From Calycina herbarum (taxonomy: Eukaryota; Ascomycota; Leotiomycetes; Helotiales; Pezizellaceae), in contig LLEY01000019.1 in the NCBI GenBank assembly GCA_001414485.1, forward strand, positions 434,001-498,000: DNA of 64,000 nucleotides, written 5' to 3'. Of the stretch, positions 33,870 through 45,827 are shown piece by piece (positions within the stretch are counted from its first letter, which is position 1; the number at the start of each line of letters is the position of its first letter). The notes under the pieces are model-generated. The model saw nothing but the letters and a program-made list of their open reading frames with translations, was not told where the DNA came from and made no database searches. Position numbers and translations under genes: made by a program.

Positions 33870-36515
33870 CTATTTCTCAACCTCGTTGCGACCTTCCTGC
33901 TCGTTGGCCCAAAAGTTGAGAGTGGAAAGTGGATCAACAGCATCTCTTGACTAAAATGTTCTTCCAATCAGTATTTGACTTTTTACAAGCATTTACAGAT
34001 GTACGACCAAGTTTTATCTTACCTCGAAAGACATTAAAATGTCATAACAGTGTTGCAAAACCTCGTAGATTCGGGTCGTTGGGCTCCATGCTCGAGAGAA
34101 GATAGGATGACAAATCCGGCCATGCTGAAAACAATTAGTCGGGAAAAAACCAGAGAGCTTCGAGATGACATACCTTGGTGATATTAGGTTGGAGAATTGG
34201 CGTGATAAACCGCGCAGTTGGTGGACGCCGTGGAAAGTCCTCACCGATTTCAACCCACAAGAGAAACGTTCCTCGTGCGTAGGGAGCATTCTCAGGACCC
34301 TGCATGACCTGTCCTTGCAGTCAGCTAAAGTAATGTAGAGGATTCTCAGACAACATACCACCTTCCAGAAGCTCATATTGGTCTGGCTCACATATACATC
34401 CATATTTTCGTGTGGATTTTCTCGAATCGCCTTGATCTCACTCAGTAATAAGCTAGGCAATCCTCTCGCAAGACCACGACCAGGTCCTGCTCCCGAGTTA
34501 TGTTTTGCGGATATCGAGCGATCGGAGTCGGGCTCTAGCTTTCTGATATCTTTCTCCGCAGCATCCAGAAGACAGAATTCATCTCCTTGATTTTTGTGAG
34601 GCCTACATGGTGGAAAATCGTACAAAGATGACATGTCTGGTGACTTGGGTACGAAAGTCTCCCATTTCTTGAATTTGACCTTGGCGATATCTGGACGGGT
34701 GCGTATATCGACCATTGTTTCCAAGAGGAAGATCTGGAAAAGGGCTTGCTTTGTTTTTGGAGAAAATGCATAGCCACCAGTATGGGTCGAAATTTTGAAC
34801 AGGTCGTCCGTCTCATCGGTCCCAATGACTATTGAGTCCAAAACAATGTCCTTGCTGCAAAGTTGTTGGGCAATAACTGACGGATTGAACGAGGAGCGGT
34901 TATCGTCACCGTCACTACAACTTGTTAGGTTAGAGCGATTGAGAAAGAAATGTCCTTGGACCACCAGAAATGGGAGTCAAAAAACAAGTTGCGTACGTGA
35001 GTAGTATAATTCGGCGTTTTTTCTGAGGATGCTCTGCGCTGAATTTGTCCAGCATAGCTCCGGCAGTGTTCAAAGCATCGAATATAGCTGTGAGGCCATT
35101 GCATTCAACCTCATCGAGGCTTTGATTGAAATTGAGAACTATTGGAGACAGCTCATGCACTACCTTTGTATCATGGGAAAATGTCGCGAGGCCCAAGTAC
35201 GTCTTCAAATCCAGAGCGGAGATTCGAAGAGCGAGGTTTTTGAAGAACTCCTTTACCTCATCTGCCCGAGATGGATCAGTGCCAACAGAACTGTACGGAG
35301 TCCAACCAGGTGACATGGGCACGTCCATGCTATAACTTGTATTGACACATATAACAATTGCTTCGTCTGGAGGCCCGAAATTGGCAATTCGAGTCCAGTC
35401 AGACCATGCGTCCAATTCCCAATTTTGGTGAACCTTTCGGGTTTCAATAATTGGCTCAAGCTTCTGAGACAAGTGTTGACCTCCTCCGTTGTCAGGTAGC
35501 TTCTTTCTCCCTTCAAGAGCATTACTTGTCAAGAATATCCGCTCTGCGCAGATGATATCTTCATGCCCATAGCTGGAAACAGCCCCGTCTCGCTCAACGT
35601 GCAGAAGCTCCACTGTGTTGAGTTGAAGCCCCACAGAGATTCCAGGTTGGGTGATTGTCGAAAAGAGCTCAGAGATCCTTCTCGAGATTTTTCGCCAACG
35701 ATTTCCACAAAAATGTTAAGAGGGGTTGTCTTGCTTCCTTCCATTTTTGCTCTTCTCAAGGTTGTCTGGTTGTTTTCGGAATAGAGACGACAATCTCCGA
35801 GGAAAGATTGATGCGAGTTGGGGTCTGACAAACACGACTTCGTGCAAGACGGTAAAAGTCGTCGAAGGTCGTCTGAGCGGAAATGGGGTTTCTGTCAACA
35901 GGGATTTTCGCAAGACAGGAAGTGTCAATTGCAGCTTCCAGTGTGATCCACCTAATGTAAATATCGCCGCTTTCGACACCTGGAGATTCTGGCGACGGAA
36001 GATGCACATCGGGTGCAGGCAATGAAAGGGGCTCTATATCCCAGAGGTCGAGGTCAGTTTATTTCTTCTGCAAAAAGAGAGAACTGTAGAATCTGATGAA
36101 GAGGGTTTCTGCTCTAGGCCTGCCAAAAGAAGAGAGGCCAAGCAGATTCCTTCTGCGAGGACCAAAACAAGCAGGGAAAAAGAATAAACTTACCAAGGGC
36201 AAAGGTAGACGCCTCAGTAGGACCCAAAACGTCAACTACCAAGTCCTCTCCAAAGAAGGAAACTTTGTCACTGCCGGTGCTCTCGAGGCTGGTCTCTTCC
36301 TGGGTTACGCTGACGCCATATCTTGCAACTCATCACACTGCTTCACCATGAAGTTTGTCAATAGAGTCGTTTTGAGATATTGGTACAACAAGCTTGCGAC
36401 CATTCGGTAAGGTGACAAACACTATAGGTCGGTCCAGGTTGGCTGGCGAGTGGATTAAATTTGACCGCGAGGTGCCTCCCGAAGGCAAAGCCGCGTTGGC
36501 CGGAGGATCAGCCAT
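33870..36515 (-). pseudogene. ubiquitin-like + von Willebrand A + E2 (UBC) fusion gene, 5' half broken
   Basis: On the minus strand the ATG at 36515 opens a beta-grasp-like segment (FVTLPNGRKLVVPISQ). It is followed by two adjacent TGA codons (36335-36330), after which the frame reads on normally. Between 35.65 and 35.78 kb a further stop and a one-base frame change are needed to join the conserved segments. The rest is open and spliced: a VWA domain (VICVNTSYSM at about 35350-35325, then ILLTDGDD across an intron) and, from about 34480, a UBC fold. The UBC fold has GPENAPYARGTF, QPNITK and GRICHPIF with the active-site cysteine, and ends NEVEK at 33870. The first MIDAS aspartate of DxSxS is Asn. 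A protein combining E2 and VWA would couple ubiquitin transfer to substrate binding. Misassigned introns could rescue part of the 5' end. Confidence 0.6.
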
Positions 36516-38095
36516 GGAGGATGGTTGGATAGCAAAATATCAGTTGTGGGGTTCGATGATGAGATGGAATGAGAGGTAGTGTTAAGGTTGCCGGTTGATA
36601 AGGGAGTGATGATGGTGAGGAAGCAGAGAGGAGGGTGTTGTGCGGAAAAGATTGAATGGTTGAAGGTTTTGGAGAGAGAAGGACAAAAAATCTGGGGTGT
36701 GGGAAGGTATTTATCAAAGAGAAACACTGACGCCACAGCTGGGTCTCAGTCACTCCTGCCTTTCAGAAGTCCATGGGTGAGAAAGGAGCGATGGACTCCA
36801 AGCTTCGGGGCTGGTCATGTGAGGCGCCTCGACTGGAACCTCCATCCAGTGAAAAGAACAACGCAGGCAATTGTTCTTTTTGAAACATGGAAGAAGCCAG
36901 AGATCCTGCATGTGTACGTCTGACTCCACACATGTGAAGCCTCGATCAGCCTCCACCCAATCGCTGAGAATCGAAATATGGCGAACGACTGGATGATTTC
37001 TAGAAAACAGAAGACTTTTGGTTGTTCGAGAAGTGGAGAAATAGAGATGGAAAATTCAAGATACTAGTACGTTGGAGAATAGGTACAGACAGAACAGTAG
37101 AACAGTAGAACAGTAGATAATTGACCGAAAGTTCCAGCTGGGTTTGTCTGCTGGGAGAACTTACAGGAATCTTTGGAAAACTAGCAACATCCGTAATCCT
37201 CCCAGATCATCTTGCACAATGTTGGATGCATGAAATTCACAATTAATAATAACAAAAATACGATATATTTTCGTATTCATTGGAAATGATAAACATTACC
37301 AGCAGTGCTGCTAGAAGTCTCGTCACTTGTGCGTTCGCAGAGGTTCGGTCATCTAATTGATCAAACATCGCTCTACCTTTCATCGAGACTGATATATCGC
37401 CCTCTGGTCATGGTGTTGTCATCCTATCGCGATTTCCCAAACGACTGAGCCCACCGGCTGATCAACATCCCCCATCACGAGAGACGAGTCCATCAGATGT
37501 TTCAGAGAAGCTTTGGTTCTTGTGTCGATGAAGTTGGTGATGCTGTCGATAACGTTGTTGCTGGTGTTGAGAGGTCGTCAAAATCAAATGAAACTATCTC
37601 CGGACGGGTTACCTAATAAGGAAAGCCGACTTTCACCCCCACGTCAGCGGCGCGGGCTGATTTTGCGGAGAAGTGCGGGGAGAGCTTCGTACGGAGTACC
37701 CCCACAGTTCGCTTTTGAAGTTTTAAGAGAAGGAGAATTGTTTATATATATACTTTATATAGCGATCAATAGCAGCAGGGAAGAGCAATCGATCTCCAAA
37801 AACGAAAAGTTGAAACCAGATTAGAAAAGCTGGAAAGTCAATTGGAGTACAACACCAACAACCCCGCATCTCACCCCGCGTGGTACAACTTTAAGCTTAA
37901 AACAGGCAATCCGTTCCTGTTCCTGTCACTAGTGTGACGTGGTCAATAAAACACCAATAAAACTAGGCGCATGACCCAAGGAAAGCTAATTGCATATCTC
38001 GAGTCTCCCTTCTCCTTCACGAAAAGTTGACGACTCTCAAAGGAAGCTTCATTCAACAACACCAAGAGCCAAACCATAGCAATTTCAACACCAAC
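36516..38095. other. intergenic region between divergent genes
   Basis: No gene is seen in 1.6 kb. Small features are a four-fold AGAACAGT-type repeat at 37085-37118 and a CG-rich patch near 37640-37700. The last ~150 bases form the leader of the SDR gene. Confidence 0.45.
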
Positions 38096-39258
38096 ATGCC
38101 ACCTCTCAACCGCTCCCTCTCGCGAGGACTGCTCGCCCTCCGACCCTCATATACTTACTTTCCAAAAGCATCAACACCAACCCTCGCCCGCCAGTTCTCA
38201 GCAATAAAACCTCTCTCCTCAGTACCACCACCACCAACCTCACCTTCCCCCCAAAAAGTAGCTTTGGGAACCGCCTCGCGCCTCCCAGAATTTAATCTCG
38301 AAGGAGAAGTAGTAATAGTATCCGGCGCAGCTCGAGGTCTAGGCCTAGTCCAAGCAGAAGCACTCCTAGAAGCCGGAGCCATAGGTCCTTCCCCTCCATT
38401 CCATTCCCAAATCCGCAAAGTTATTTATAAAAAAAAAAGAATAAACTGACAATTAAAACCCAAGTCCACGCCCTGGACCGACTCCCGCCTCCCCTCCCCA
38501 ACTCAACATTCGCAAAAATCCAAACCCGCGCCCTCTCCCTCGGAACCTCCCTCCACTACCACCAAACAGACGTACGCGACGTCCCCGCTCTAAACCGCAT
38601 AGTCTCCAGCATATCAACCCAACACGGTCGCTTAGATGGCTTAATAGCAGCAGCAGGTATCCAACAAGAAACACCAGCATTAGAATACACAGCCGAAGAC
38701 TGCGATTTGATGATGAGCATAAATGTAACAGGGGTATTCATGACCGCACAAGCGGTAGCGAGGGAAATGGTGAGGTGGGGGGAGGGGGGGAGTATTGTTT
38801 TGATTGCTAGTATGAGTGGGGGGGTCGCTAATAGGGTATTATATTTCCCCTTCCCCTCCTTTTCCCCTTCTATCCTCCTTTCCCCAGTTTCCCCTCCCCA
38901 TTCCCTTCTCTCCCAATTCCCCAGCTAAACTAACAAAACCCACCAGGGCTTAATCTGCCCAGCCTACAACGCCTCCAAAGCCGCCGTCCTTCAACTCTCC
39001 CGCAACCTCGCCTCAGAATGGGGCGAGTACGGGATAAGATGTAACACCATCTCCCCCGGGTACATTGTAACCGCCATGGTAGAGGCTTTATTTGAGAAAT
39101 TCCCCGAGAGACGGATTGAGTGGCCGAAACAGAATATGCTGGGACGATTGAGTAGGCCGGAAGAGTATAGGGGGGCGGCGTGCTTTTTGATATCTGATGC
39201 TAGTAGTTTTATGACGGGTGCTGATTTGAGGATGGATGGGGGGCATAGTGCTTGGTAG
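38096..39258 (+). CDS. short-chain dehydrogenase/reductase with mitochondrial-type leader
   Basis: Three exons (38096-38384, 38465-38835, 38947-39258) give 323 residues. Intron 1 uses a weak GTCCTT donor but an ACTGAC branch and AAG acceptor. Intron 2 is 111 nt. The first ~40 residues are Arg/Ser-rich without acids (MPPLNRSLSRGLLALRPSY), as in mitochondrial presequences. The Rossmann fold follows: SGAARGLG at 76-83 binds NAD(P)H, an IASMSG block carries the catalytic Ser, and Tyr227/Lys231 lie in YNASK. The NTISPGYI block and the GADLRMDGG end complete the classical SDR. Wording is closest to sorbose/xylulose-type reductases, so a polyol or sugar substrate is plausible but unproven. Confidence 0.86.
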
Positions 39259-39592
39259 GTTGGAGGGTTGGGATGGAGGGGAAAGGAGGGGAGAGGAGTA
39301 GAAGAGCAGGCAATGGTTTTGTGCATAGGAGGATGGTTTTGAGGAATGGATTTGACGGATGAGTCTTGAAGTAGTGTCGAGAAATATAATTCAAAACCCG
39401 TACCATATTTCCCAAAATAACATCCAGCTCCGAACGCCCCATCCATGCTCCCATAGTATACACACATCCCCTCATCCACTCCCCATCCCTCATTGATATA
39501 CACATACATTCCCCCTCTTCTCCTGTCATGTGCTTCTCCGCTAAATCCTCCTCTTTTCCCCCTTACCATTTCTCATCTACATGCAAGCCCTT
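39259..39592. other. short spacer between convergent genes
   Basis: This 334-base spacer has nothing coding. It carries the 3' flanks of the SDR gene and of the minus-strand gene ending at 39593. Confidence 0.5.
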
Positions 39593-40418
39593 CTAATCAG
39601 CAGCCCCAACAACTCCCCTTGGGCCCAGCATCGAAACAACGCCCCTCCTCAACCCCAACACCTCCTCAATCCCCTCATCCCTCATCCCCTTTCCCCTCAA
39701 CACCAAAATCTGTCTCAGCACAACAACATCCAAAAACCGTCTTCCCTCCCCTCCACTCTTCCCCACACCTTCGAACTCCCTCTCCGCTTCTTCTGCGAGT
39801 CTGTATCTTGCTGTTAACAGGGACACTGCCGGGTTTTCTCTCTGGCCTGCTGTGTTTCCACCCGTAGAGGGAAATATGGTCTGCGAAGGCGAGGAAGAAG
39901 AAGGAACGAAAGTCGGAGGCGGCGAATTAGTAGTAGATGATGTGGTGGGGTTTTGATGTGAATGCCGCAGTAACGGGGGATTTGCGAATGTGGAGGAGGT
40001 CGAGAGTGTTGGGTTTGGGGATACGGGACCGAGTTTTTGGAGGCGCGCATTCAAAGCTTGGGATTGAGAGAGGGTGGAGGTTATTGAGGGGCTTTCTGAA
40101 GCTGGGGGGTTTGGTTAGCACTATCCTTTAGTTTTCTGTCTTGGAGGCTGGGATTGATTGTGAGGGAGGGGAAATTGGTAGGGATGGAAGATGGAAGGGG
40201 AAGGTACCTGTTTCACTAGACTCATATTCCTTCCTTACCCTCGATCCTGAATTCTGGTACTGGGATATCCGTGATCTTTGTGTGTTTGTATTCGTCGCCG
40301 CTTCCGTGGCCGGTATCCTCGTAGGATATTTTCGCGCCGCGGCGTTTTTGGAGGCTGATGTAGCTTGGGAGACGGATTTTGCGCTTGTGGATGAGACTTT
40401 GGAGGTTGAGGAACCCAT
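39593..40418 (-). CDS. conserved fungal protein with N-myristoylation-type start and helical C terminus
   Basis: Two exons (40418-40208 and 40095-39593), with a 112-nt intron, encode 237 residues. The N terminus MGSSTSK fits the N-myristoylation consensus (Gly2, Ser6, Lys7). It leads into a ~150-residue Ser/Thr/Pro-rich disordered region. The C-terminal ~80 residues are predicted helical from composition (NPAVSLLTARYRLAEEAERE, then FLDVVVLRQILVLRGKGM) and end in an LGLRRGVVSMLGPRG segment with the look of a helix-turn-helix. I recall similar fungal proteins without assigned function. Membrane attachment through the lipid is inference. Confidence 0.7.
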
Positions 40419-42229
40419 TGCGTGTGGTAATTAGAGATTAGTTTGGGTAGGTGGGAGTTGGGAAGCTTGGATGGATATCGATGATGCTTTTTTGGAGAGC
40501 TCTGTTGGGGCCTTGGATGTAAGGTTGAGGTGTGGCGGTGCGAATGTGGCGCGTGAAGCGGGGTTTTTGGGGACCTTGATCTTCCTCTAATGTCCTTTGA
40601 TATTTTCTAGGGATTTTCTATTCTCATGCTACTTCGCTTCTTATTAATGAGACGAAGAAACTCATAACCTATGTCATGTTCCTGTATTCGGAAACTCCAA
40701 TTGCTTGAGGCAGAGATTTTTCCTCATTTCGCCCCCCTCTCTTTCTGGGGCTTGCTCGTTCAAACTCAAGCTTGCCAGTATCTAAGAAGGTCAATTTGAA
40801 ACTACCCGAATGATAAAGACTGGCATAAAGATAAATCTCACTTTTGCGAAGATGTCTGCTCAATTCCCAAGGCTAGCCAGCCCAAAGACATAGCAATATG
40901 AATTTTGAAGTTGGCAGTGGATAAAAACGCATTTAGAAAGCAGTTGGCCGCCTCATCAGAAAACGCGGAGCACTTGAACAGTTTCTGCGAAGCCTCGTTT
41001 TCTGTTCAATACCGAAGATTTTGAGTTATAGAAATAAATCACGGAAAAGCTGCAGACTGACTCGAAATCCCCCGTTTCTTTCTGAATGCAAGGAGCTGTT
41101 GTGGTTGATCAGTTGTAAGTTCTTCTTCTCTGACAAATAAATTCAGCTCTCAAACTAAATGCAATTCGAATAGAAGTACAGCTTGGAAATTGCTGAACTC
41201 TACCTTTTCATCTCGACTCCTCGTTCGAGAGTCAAACTGCGATCCTCCGGGTCATCATATCTCAAACGTCTATGGAGTATAGCAGCCCCAACCGACAATT
41301 CATGCTTCGAGAATTCCGGACAGAATTCCGTTAGTAGCATTATGATTGATTTTGCTATGCACCAATTCTTCCGCCCGTTACTAGGGCCTCGAGAACTTTC
41401 TCGAAAATGTGAAGCTTGAGCGAAGAGGAACGAAATTCATGTGGAATTCGGGCTAAAAAATCGAACGAATGGATATCAGAAAATCACTTCCGTCATCAAA
41501 GTCACGGAGCAAACTTTTGTTGTTGAGACATGGGGATTCATGATCGGAGGTGAGTTCCCATTATGGATGTTTGTTTGTGACAATCCCAAAAAGACATGCA
41601 CCTCTGTTAGCGAGGGAGGCCGGGGACAGCTTTCAATTCCTCTACCAGGAAAAGTGAGCAAACAATTTCTATTCAACTGACTGGCAAGCAGCAAGTCCCG
41701 GCAGCTTTTTGAGCTGTGAGACTGCGAGTATTGCTCATCGTGTGTGAGTGCTTCGATTCTAATTGGCTTTAGATAGAGGGGACATGCAGAGAAGGCAATC
41801 ACGAACCACACGCGGAAGCACGTGATGCAAACCACGTGTTCAAGGCCACAGTTGCAGGTGGTTGGCTCGGCTAGCTCTCGAGGACGGATACCCGCTTCTG
41901 AACAGGGTTCATCGTCCTGTTCTGCTGGCAAACACTTTCAACTTCAACTTCAACTTCAACTTCATCCAACAACCATACGCATCGAGTAACGCGTATCAAG
42001 AACAAGGGGTGACGTCTGAAAGATATCACCCCATGCGAGGTTCAAGGCATAGGCATCGTCCTCACACGCCCGCTCTGTTTGCAGCTGCTGTTGCGACAAC
42101 CCACCTCTACCTTCCTCACCTTCACCTTCACCTTCACCTTCACCATAACCTTCCCCTTCACCTTCACCATAATCTTCACCATAACCATACGGCAAAACCA
42201 CCCTCGTCTTCGCATTTGAAAGATCGACC
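40419..42229. other. intergenic region
   Basis: No gene is seen. A 150-codon minus-strand frame near 41476-41931 lacks an ATG at its head and any motif. The last ~300 bases are a pyrimidine-rich leader with tandem repeats (listed separately). Confidence 0.45.
41936..42190 (+). repeat. two hexamer microsatellites in the leader of the SET gene
   Basis: CTTCAA is repeated about five times at 41936-41965. A CACCTT / CACCATAAC mixture fills 42113-42190, ending 40 bases before the ATG at 42230. Both are pyrimidine-rich on the coding strand. They are the sort of tract that varies in copy number between strains. Confidence 0.7.
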
Positions 42230-44675
42230 ATGTCGCAATCAGATGAGGCGGAGGCCCTAAAGGCCTACCAGGCACACGTCAGAAAATTCCTGGCAAACGA
42301 ATTCAATGACATGAAGAAGATGTGGATCTCTCAGCAGGCACGTATCGGCGAAACCCCCACCAACCGGCAATCTCGAGAATTTCTCATTCAGCGGTTTACT
42401 GAAGGCTCTGCCTATGTACGGGAACACGGCTCCTCACTCAAACCAACTCAACCTCACTTCGACTTCCTTCCGCCTGCCTATCCTCCCTCAGTCGCTTCCA
42501 TTGACAAGCTGAGCCCAATCTTCATCAAAGATCTCAAATTGAACACTCATCATCGCGGCAACTACTTGCTCGTTCGAGCAGTGGCAGAGCCATTCGCCAG
42601 TCATGTTGTCAACTTCGTCGTTGAGGATGAGACAAATGACGCGTGTGATATTCGATTTTGCTTCTATCATTATACTGAAGATGAGTCCCAGGTTAGAAGT
42701 CTCGCACAGAAGGGTGACGTCTTTCTTGTCAAAGAACCATTCTTCTTCATTCTCAATACCGGCGACTACGTCATTCGAATTGATCATCGGTGTGATTTCT
42801 TGCGTCTCGAGCCAAACCACGACCTGATGCCGGCAAAGTGGCGCAGAAAATCAATCTACAAACACAAGACTGCAAATGATTGGAAGCAAGCAGGTAACAG
42901 AGCATTTGGAGACCGGGAACACTGGCTTGCTATTCAACGGTGAGTGACTCGCTCGTTTATACTTGGAATGTCGAAATGGCTAAATATTGGTGTTGTAAAT
43001 ATACCTCCGCCCTGAACAGGAACCCTTCTACCGAAGAAGCGGACGTCATTCGACGAAATCGCGCATTGGCCAACCTCAGAGACGGCAATCTCGATGCTGC
43101 TTTGGAAGACACAAAGTGCTTAGCATCTCCTCCCGATCATTCCGAAAAGTCCTTGTACCGAGCAAGTCAGGCATTATACGGGCTTCGAAGATTTTCCGAG
43201 TGCCACGAAATCCTCTAAATTCTGAAAGAAAAATATCCGAGCAACACCGAGGCCGTCAAGGAATTGGCGAAGACGCGACTCAGACTCAAAGAACAGAAGA
43301 CAGGGAATTATGACTTCGGAAAGATGATAGAAGAGGCTCGATCTGCCAGACCACCTCATTTAGATCATGCTGATTATATTGGACCCGTCGTTGTCAAATC
43401 ATCGCCTGGGCAAGGTGAAGGATTGTTCACCACGAGATTCGTCAAAGCAGGAGAACTCCTTATTTGCGAGAAGGCGTTTGCCCACGGCTATAATACGAAA
43501 CTCGACGTACCAATGTATTGCCAGGTAGTCAAAATCCCGAGAAATCGTCCTCCTTTTACGGGTCTCAACAAAAGTGCCATCACTGTGATTGCTGAAAAAC
43601 TCTGGAAAACCCCATCCTGTATGGCGAATTTCAATCAGCTGCACCGGGGCACTTACAAGGGGTTGGATGTGAAGGAGGTTGATAGAAGACCCTTTGTTGA
43701 TGTGTAAGTCTATTCTACTATCATAAGCAATGGTATAGTTTAGCTGATACTGCAAGGTAGCTTTTGAATTGAAGAAGTCGTCACGAAAAATGGCTGGGGT
43801 TGCCCTGAAACTTCTACCCATTTTAAACCCCAAAGTAAGAACCGATACAATGGAGAGGACCCGTGTTCTGGACTCTGGATTACGGCATCAAAATTCAACC
43901 ACTCCTGCATTGCAAACGTTGCTCGAGCCTTCATCGGCGACTTCATCGTCATTCGAGCTCAAGCGGATATACCTTCAGATTCCGAACTCACAATTCGATA
44001 TAAGGACCCTGATTACATCAATCCTTCTATACCTGACTCCTACCAGGAGTTGGATACGAAGTTTAGTATATGGCGATTCAAATGCACGTGCCCATTTTGC
44101 TCCGAAGCTAGAAACTTGCCCAAAGGTATTTTGAAGAAGAGAAATAACTTGATTGCCGAGATTACAAAGTTCACGAATGATGTCCGAAATACACCGAAAA
44201 TAGAGCGCCTGATTCCTTCTCTAGAAGAACTTACTCGCAACCTTCAACTGTCGTTCCTCGGTTCTCACTACAAGGCTTTTACAACATCGTAGCGGGTTGG
44301 TACAACGTTCACAACAATCCCTCGAAGACTAGAGTTTTTGTTCTCAAGGGGTTAGAAGCTGTTGGCTACGAATTTGATGATGCGACAAGAGCTGGCAAGG
44401 CTTTGAATGTGACGAGAGAGGGTGTGCACACAGATAAAACTTGGTTTGCGTGGAACCAACTCTTTTTCTCTTATTCTAAATCAAGAACATCTTCTCTCGA
44501 GGCATTCAAGAAGGCAGAAGAGCTTCAGAAACTTTCTTACAAGATCGGATTTGGGGAGGGTGTTAGTTTTGAGGATGGGTGGTTGATAATGACGGAGCAG
44601 CCATGGGTATCAGCTGCTGATGTTTATCGGCTAAGAGGGGTCATGCCTCTGAGAAGCCACGGACCTTTACCTTAG
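42230..44675 (+). pseudogene. TPR-SET domain protein (SMYD-like methyltransferase family), broken
   Basis: The ATG at 42230 (context CGACCATGTCG) opens a long first exon to 42940. Then come TPR repeats (WKQAGNRAFGD, VIRRNRALANL, ASQALYGLRR), a split SET domain (GQGEGLFTTRFVKAGELL; NHSCIANVARAF) and a C-terminal CTCPFC cluster. The frame is broken by TAA at 43216 (CHEIL-stop-ILKEKYP), a TGA at 43765 after the second intron, and a one-base frame change near 44250. The usual acceptor of intron 1 reads TAA instead of TAG at 42996-42998; splicing to CAG at 43019 keeps frame but drops part of a TPR. The TAA, TGA and acceptor changes fit C-to-T or G-to-A transitions. Family members methylate lysines; this copy is probably dead. 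Confidence 0.72.
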
Positions 44676-44991
44676 GTATCCAGACCTTCAGACTTCATTC
44701 AGCGAAAGAAAGAATGGGAGTGCATTGGGTTATTACTTGGTTTCGGGATTCTTCTTCTACTTTTGAATTGGAGTTCGGTAGTGAGTTGGCTCAACGGCGA
44801 AATTTTTTCTTTGGGGATTGAACTGGGATCTTACTCATGGGTTTTACGACTTTCTTTTCTAGTGGGAAATGGACGGGGATCTGATTTTTTTTCAGATAGT
44901 AGTTTTGTTTTCTCGCCGGGGATGACGTGGGGTCTCACTCATTCTGAGTTGACAAATTTCTTTCTCACTGGGCGATGGGCTAGTATCTGTA

Positions 44992-45681
44992 CGGTATCCC
45001 AAATGCACCAAAGGCCAAAAACGACTAAATCGCAAATCGCAAATCGCAAAAGTTAAGTATTTATAGTATAGCTAGTATGGAACTCCCTTCTAAGGCATAT
45101 TATAAATTATAAATTATCCCTTGTCTTCTTCTAGCTCTACTCTCTTACTATTTCCAGCTCCTATCTCTCTCTTTCTCTTAAGTAATAATTAATAAAGAAG
45201 AAGGAAAGAGAGAGAAGAAGAAGAGAGAAGGGCGAGCAAATATTTCAGGGGCTCGAGGGAAAGTTTTTCCTAGCGTAGGTAAACATACCCCGCCTTCTTT
45301 CCCTTCTTTCCCTTTCTCTCTTATTTATCGATAGTAAGAAAGCAATATAATATAATATGTCGGTATACATAAGTGGTTAGCACTTCCACGTGCCCTTCTC
45401 GCTTAACGAGGAGGGCAGGTATTTAAGTAGAACCGAGTACAGCTTATTCTCGGTATACATCAACGATAGTTACAACGATAATATACTCTTTTTGCATCAA
45501 GCTATTGACCACCAAGTCAAACCAACATAATACGACGGTGAGGATGCGATAGTAGGTACGCTAGCTCGTAATAAGCTACGCACTGCCACTTATCGCACTA
45601 GCTATACACGTGATACCTACTATCCTTACTCTCTAATTAGCCTACTATAAAAGAACCCACTCATCGATAGCTTTAGAGTTG

Positions 45682-45712
<31 letters not shown>

Positions 45713-45827
45713 ATTTAACAATAAAAACATTCTGTTTCCTACCTATTAAAAGTGACACTTTGCGATTTGCGATTTCCGTTTCGCGATTTAGTCGTTTTTG
45801 GCCTTTGGTGTATACTACGGGACGCCC
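44992..45827. mobile_element. 836-bp TA-target MITE, copy 2, with nested solo LTR
   Basis: This is the same element as at 22868-23571 but in opposite orientation. TA duplications lie at 44990-44991 and 45828-45829, and the tips CGGTATCCCAAATGCACC and (inverted) GGGCGTCCCGTAGTATACACC match copy 1. Excluding the 175-bp nested insertion, the lengths are similar. A GA tract near 45690-45713 corresponds to the CT tract of copy 1. No coding capacity is seen. Confidence 0.85.
45358..45527. mobile_element. 170-bp solo LTR nested in MITE copy 2
   Basis: The insert begins TGTCGGTATACAT, ends AACCAACA and is flanked by the 5-bp direct repeat TAATA (45353-45357, 45528-45532). MITE copy 1 lacks this stretch and shows the uninterrupted TAATA region. 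TGTYGG..CAACA ends are typical of Ty1/copia LTRs. The orientation follows TG..CA, so it can be read on the plus strand. Confidence 0.85.

Noticed and set aside
36055..36065. TAA in the 5' half of the UBL/VWA/E2 locus first taken as a lesion
   Set aside because: Splicing from the GTAAGT near 36195 to an acceptor ending GATATAG near 36036 removes it and keeps frame, so it is not counted as damage.
41476..41931. Cys-containing 151-codon frame, minus strand
   Set aside because: It has no initiating ATG at its head, no conserved motif, and overlaps the repeat-rich leader region of the SET gene.
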